A stretch of 64,000 nt of DNA from Maricaulis sp039978735 (GTDB lineage: Bacteria > Pseudomonadota > Alphaproteobacteria > Caulobacterales > Maricaulaceae): contig NZ_JBDWAS010000007.1 of the NCBI RefSeq assembly GCF_039978735.1, positions 69,559-133,558 of the forward strand. The letters are read 5' to 3'. Below, one piece after another: positions 61,489 through 64,000 of the stretch (position 1 is the stretch's first letter; each line of letters begins with the position of its first letter). Under the pieces are notes generated by a model. That model was given only the letters and a program-made list of their open reading frames with translations. It did no database searches and had not been told where the DNA came from. The translations under genes were made by a program, and so were the position numbers.

Positions 61489-61721
61489 GGGCATCTCCGT
61501 TCAGATCTGCGGTCCCGCCGAATGTGGTGACCGAATAGGGCGAGACAGCGGCGAAACGCTTTACGTCCGGTTAAGTTGCACAGGGATGCTGACAGCGCAG
61601 GCAGCACGTTTTGCCGATCACCAAGGCTGCGGCAGCGATGCAAGATGGTGAATTCTTCATTTTTACGAAAGGCGCGCACCCGTTAGGCTGCCGGCTGAAT
61701 TTCTTCTTGGGGAGACCAGAC

Positions 61722-63947
61722 ATGCGCAAGATTCTCATGCTCACGGCCAGCGCGGCGGCAATTTTCGTTGCCGCCTGCGCGCCGCAGGGTGCCGACACTG
61801 AAAACGAGACCGTGACAAGCGAGCAGGCCCAGCCGGAAACCGCCGCCAACACGGCTGCGGAAACCGAAACGGCTGCGGCCGACAATCCGCTCCTGGCGGA
61901 ATGGACCGGCCCCTATGGCGGCGTGCCGGATTTCCAGTCGGCGAGCCTGGACGATCTGGTCCCGGCGCTCGAGGCGGGCATGGCGCAGAACCTCGCCGAG
62001 ATCGATGCCATCACGGCCAATCCGGAACCGGCGACCTTCGAGAACACGATCGTGGCGATGGAGCGGTCCGGTGACGCGCTCGGCCGCGTCTTCTCCTACT
62101 GGGGCATCTGGTCGTCCAACATGTCCTCGCCGGAATTCCGCGCGATCCAGGCCGAGATGGCACCGCGCCTGTCGGCCTTCTCCTCGCAGATCACGCAGAA
62201 CCAGGAATTGTTCGCCCGCGTCCGCGCCGTCTATGAAGGCGAGGAAATGGCGACCCTGCGTCCGGACCAGCAGCGTGTCGTGCAGCTGACCTATGACGGT
62301 TTCGCCCGCAATGGTGCCACGCTGGAAGGTGAGGCCGCCGAGCGCTATGCCGCGATCAACCAGCGCCTGGCCGAACTGCACACGGCCTTCTCCAACAACG
62401 TGCTGCACGACGAGGAAAACTACGTCACCTATCTCAGCGCCGATCAGCTGTCGGGTCTGCCGCAGGGCTTCATCGATGCCGCTGCTGCTGCCGCAACCAC
62501 CCGCGGCCGCGAAGGCGAGTACGCGATCACCAATACGCGCTCCTCGATGGATCCCTTCCTGACCTTCTCCGACGAGCGCGATCTGCGCGAACAGGTCTGG
62601 CGGAATTATTACAGCCGCGGTGACAATGGCGGCGAGTACGACAACAACGCCATCATCATGGAGATCCTCGAACTGCGCGACGAGCGCGTCGAGCTTCTGG
62701 GCTATGACAATTACGCCCAGTGGCGTCTGGAAGACCGCATGGCGGGCAATCCGGAGAACGCCATGGGCCTGATGGTTCCGGTCTGGCAGGCCGCTGTCGG
62801 CCGCATCGAGGAAGAAGTCGCAGACATGCAGGCCCTGGCCGACGAGCGTGGCGACGACATCACCATCCAGCCCTGGGACTATCGCTATTATGCGGAGAAG
62901 GTCCGTCAGGCCCGCTACGAGCTCGACAGCGACGAGGTGAAGCAATACCTGCAGCTGGATAATCTGCGCGAAGGCATGTTCTACGTCGCCGGCGAACTGT
63001 TCGGCTTCGAATTCCGGGCCCTGCCGGAAGGCGAGGTCTCGGTCTGGCATCCCACCGTGCGCGTGTGGGAAGTGACCGACCGCGAGAGCGGCGAGAATAT
63101 CGGCCTGTGGTATCTCGACCCCTATGCCCGCCAGGGCAAGCGTTCGGGCGCGTGGGCGAATTCCTTCCGCTCGCACACCACGTTCGATGGCGAGGAAAAC
63201 GTGCTCGCCACCAACAATTCCAACTTCATCGAACCGGCCCCGGGCCAGCCTGTCCTGGTGTCCTGGGACGATGCGACGACCTTCTTCCACGAATTCGGCC
63301 ACGCCCTGCACTACCTGTCCTCGAACGTCGCCTATCCGACGCTCAATGGCGGTGTGCGCGACTACACCGAATTCCAGTCGCAGCTGCTCGAGCGCTGGCT
63401 GATGACCGATCCGGTGATCGAGAATTATCTGGTGCATGTGGAGACCGGCGAGCCGATCCCGCAGGAGCTGATCGAGCGCATCCGCGCGGCGGCCAATTTC
63501 AACCAGGGCTTCTCGACCGGCGAGTATCTGGCCTCGGCGCTGATGGACATGGTCTATCACACCACGCCGCCGGAAGAGATCGGCGATCCGGACACGTTCG
63601 AGCGCGAGACCCTGGCCGAGCTGGGCATGCCCGACGAGATCGTCATGCGTCACCGTTCGCCGCACTTCGGTCACGTCTTCTCCGGTGAAGGCTATTCGGC
63701 CGGCTATTACGGCTATATGTGGGCCGATGTGCTGACCTCCGACGCTGCCGAGGCCTTCGAGGACGCTCCGGGCGGTTACTATGATCCGGAAGTGGCCGGC
63801 CGTCTGGTCGACTATCTCTTTGCCCCGCGCAACGCCATCGACCCGGCCGACGCCTACCGCCAGTTCCGCGGCCGCGACGCCGACCCGGCCGCCCTGATGC
63901 GCGACCGCGGCTTCCCGGTCCCCGAAGGCATGGGCGACACCGAATAG
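61722..63947 (+). CDS. M3-family oligopeptidase (peptidyl-dipeptidase Dcp-like), lipoprotein
   Basis: 741 residues. Lipobox VAAC gives lipidated C19; residues of about 23-70 are a Glu/Thr/Ala-rich linker. The body matches M3A metallopeptidases: FENTIVAMERSGDALGRVFS at the front, RMAGNPENAMGLMVPVWQAA in the middle, zinc site FFHEFGHALHYLSS (H523, E524, H527) and the SAGYYGYMWADVLTSDAAEA tail. Dcp removes dipeptides from peptide C-termini; most homologues are cytoplasmic or periplasmic, the lipid anchor is a lineage feature. GGGGAG precedes the ATG. Confidence 0.93.
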   Translation: MRKILMLTASAAAIFVAACAPQGADTENETVTSEQAQPETAANTAAETETAAADNPLLAEWTGPYGGVPDFQSASLDDLVPALEAGMAQNLAEIDAITANPEPATFENTIVAMERSGDALGRVFSYWGIWSSNMSSPEFRAIQAEMAPRLSAFSSQITQNQELFARVRAVYEGEEMATLRPDQQRVVQLTYDGFARNGATLEGEAAERYAAINQRLAELHTAFSNNVLHDEENYVTYLSADQLSGLPQGFIDAAAAAATTRGREGEYAITNTRSSMDPFLTFSDERDLREQVWRNYYSRGDNGGEYDNNAIIMEILELRDERVELLGYDNYAQWRLEDRMAGNPENAMGLMVPVWQAAVGRIEEEVADMQALADERGDDITIQPWDYRYYAEKVRQARYELDSDEVKQYLQLDNLREGMFYVAGELFGFEFRALPEGEVSVWHPTVRVWEVTDRESGENIGLWYLDPYARQGKRSGAWANSFRSHTTFDGEENVLATNNSNFIEPAPGQPVLVSWDDATTFFHEFGHALHYLSSNVAYPTLNGGVRDYTEFQSQLLERWLMTDPVIENYLVHVETGEPIPQELIERIRAAANFNQGFSTGEYLASALMDMVYHTTPPEEIGDPDTFERETLAELGMPDEIVMRHRSPHFGHVFSGEGYSAGYYGYMWADVLTSDAAEAFEDAPGGYYDPEVAGRLVDYLFAPRNAIDPADAYRQFRGRDADPAALMRDRGFPVPEGMGDTE

Positions 63948-63974
63948 GCTCCTGCCTGTTCGACAAGTGACAAA

Positions 63975-64000
63975 CGGCCGGCGGAACCCTCCGCCGGCCG
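63975..64000 (+). terminator. Hairpin after the M3 peptidase gene (reaches window edge)
   Basis: Perfect 11-bp stem (63975-63985, 63990-64000) with loop ACCC. The T tail, if present, lies beyond the window. Confidence 0.8.

Overview
The window is one stretch of a GC-rich chromosome from a prosthecate-type marine alphaproteobacterium, most likely Hyphomonadaceae/Maricaulaceae (Maricaulis/Oceanicaulis-like). This rests on alphaproteobacterial gene orders (murU-addB-addA-trxA; trpF-trpB-trpA-accD-folC; ihfB-rpsA-cmk-aroA; lptC-lptA-lptB-rpoN-hpf-ptsN), a Caulobacterales-style AccD without its zinc ribbon, a TIGR02300 (FYDLN-acid) protein, and a glycine-methylation betaine operon expected of a salt-stressed organism. 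The genus is inference, not measured. No phage, IS element, integrase or CRISPR array was found.

Layout. 1-7.3 kb (+): 3' end of murU, the AddAB recombination nuclease and thioredoxin. 7.3-14.4 kb (-): S41 protease, folC, accD, trpA, trpB, trpF and a LysR regulator facing a 48-codon ORF across a repeat-rich spacer. 14.8-19.1 kb (-): ihfB, rpsA, cmk, aroA; then (+) the TIGR02300 acidic zinc-ribbon protein, tRNA-Ala(GGC) and a small duplicated repeat. 20.1-29.2 kb (-): an unknown Cys-containing membrane protein, ptsN, hpf, rpoN, lptB/A/C, rnd, and an MBOAT acyltransferase with a periplasmic partner. 29.5-36.9 kb: secreted proteins, tRNA-Leu(CAG), an NDUFA9-like protein, a lipoprotein pair, a CPBP protease, uppP, nucleoside hydrolase and a CDF transporter.

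36.9-46.9 kb: glutathione transferase, queG, a GGDEF protein with a degenerate receiver, a TPR protein, the glycine betaine pair gsmT-sdmT, two glycosyltransferases, infC (apparently starting at AUA) and a class II Fic protein behind direct repeats. 46.9-64 kb: an MFS exporter, a secreted protein of four roughly 125-residue repeats, a MerC-type protein, rpmI-rplT, pheS-(two extra ORFs)-pheT, a peptidoglycan-binding/Sel1 protein with a His-rich lipoprotein, a metal exporter/MerR pair with a textbook 19-bp-spacer promoter, a GNAT, a DUF1134 protein and an M3 oligopeptidase lipoprotein.

How it works together. Most of the window is housekeeping: DNA repair, tryptophan, folate and fatty-acid precursors, translation (S1, IF-3, L35, L20, PheST, two tRNAs) and envelope biogenesis (LptABC, UppP, MBOAT pair, glycosyltransferases). 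The accessory signals are local: the betaine operon, the Fic gene, the four-repeat exoprotein, the foreign-looking ORF inside pheST and the LysR-linked microprotein. I did not find a clear multi-gene novel defence or biosynthetic system. The best candidates for undescribed biology are the four-repeat protein, the pheS-X-Y-pheT arrangement and the LysR/microprotein locus.
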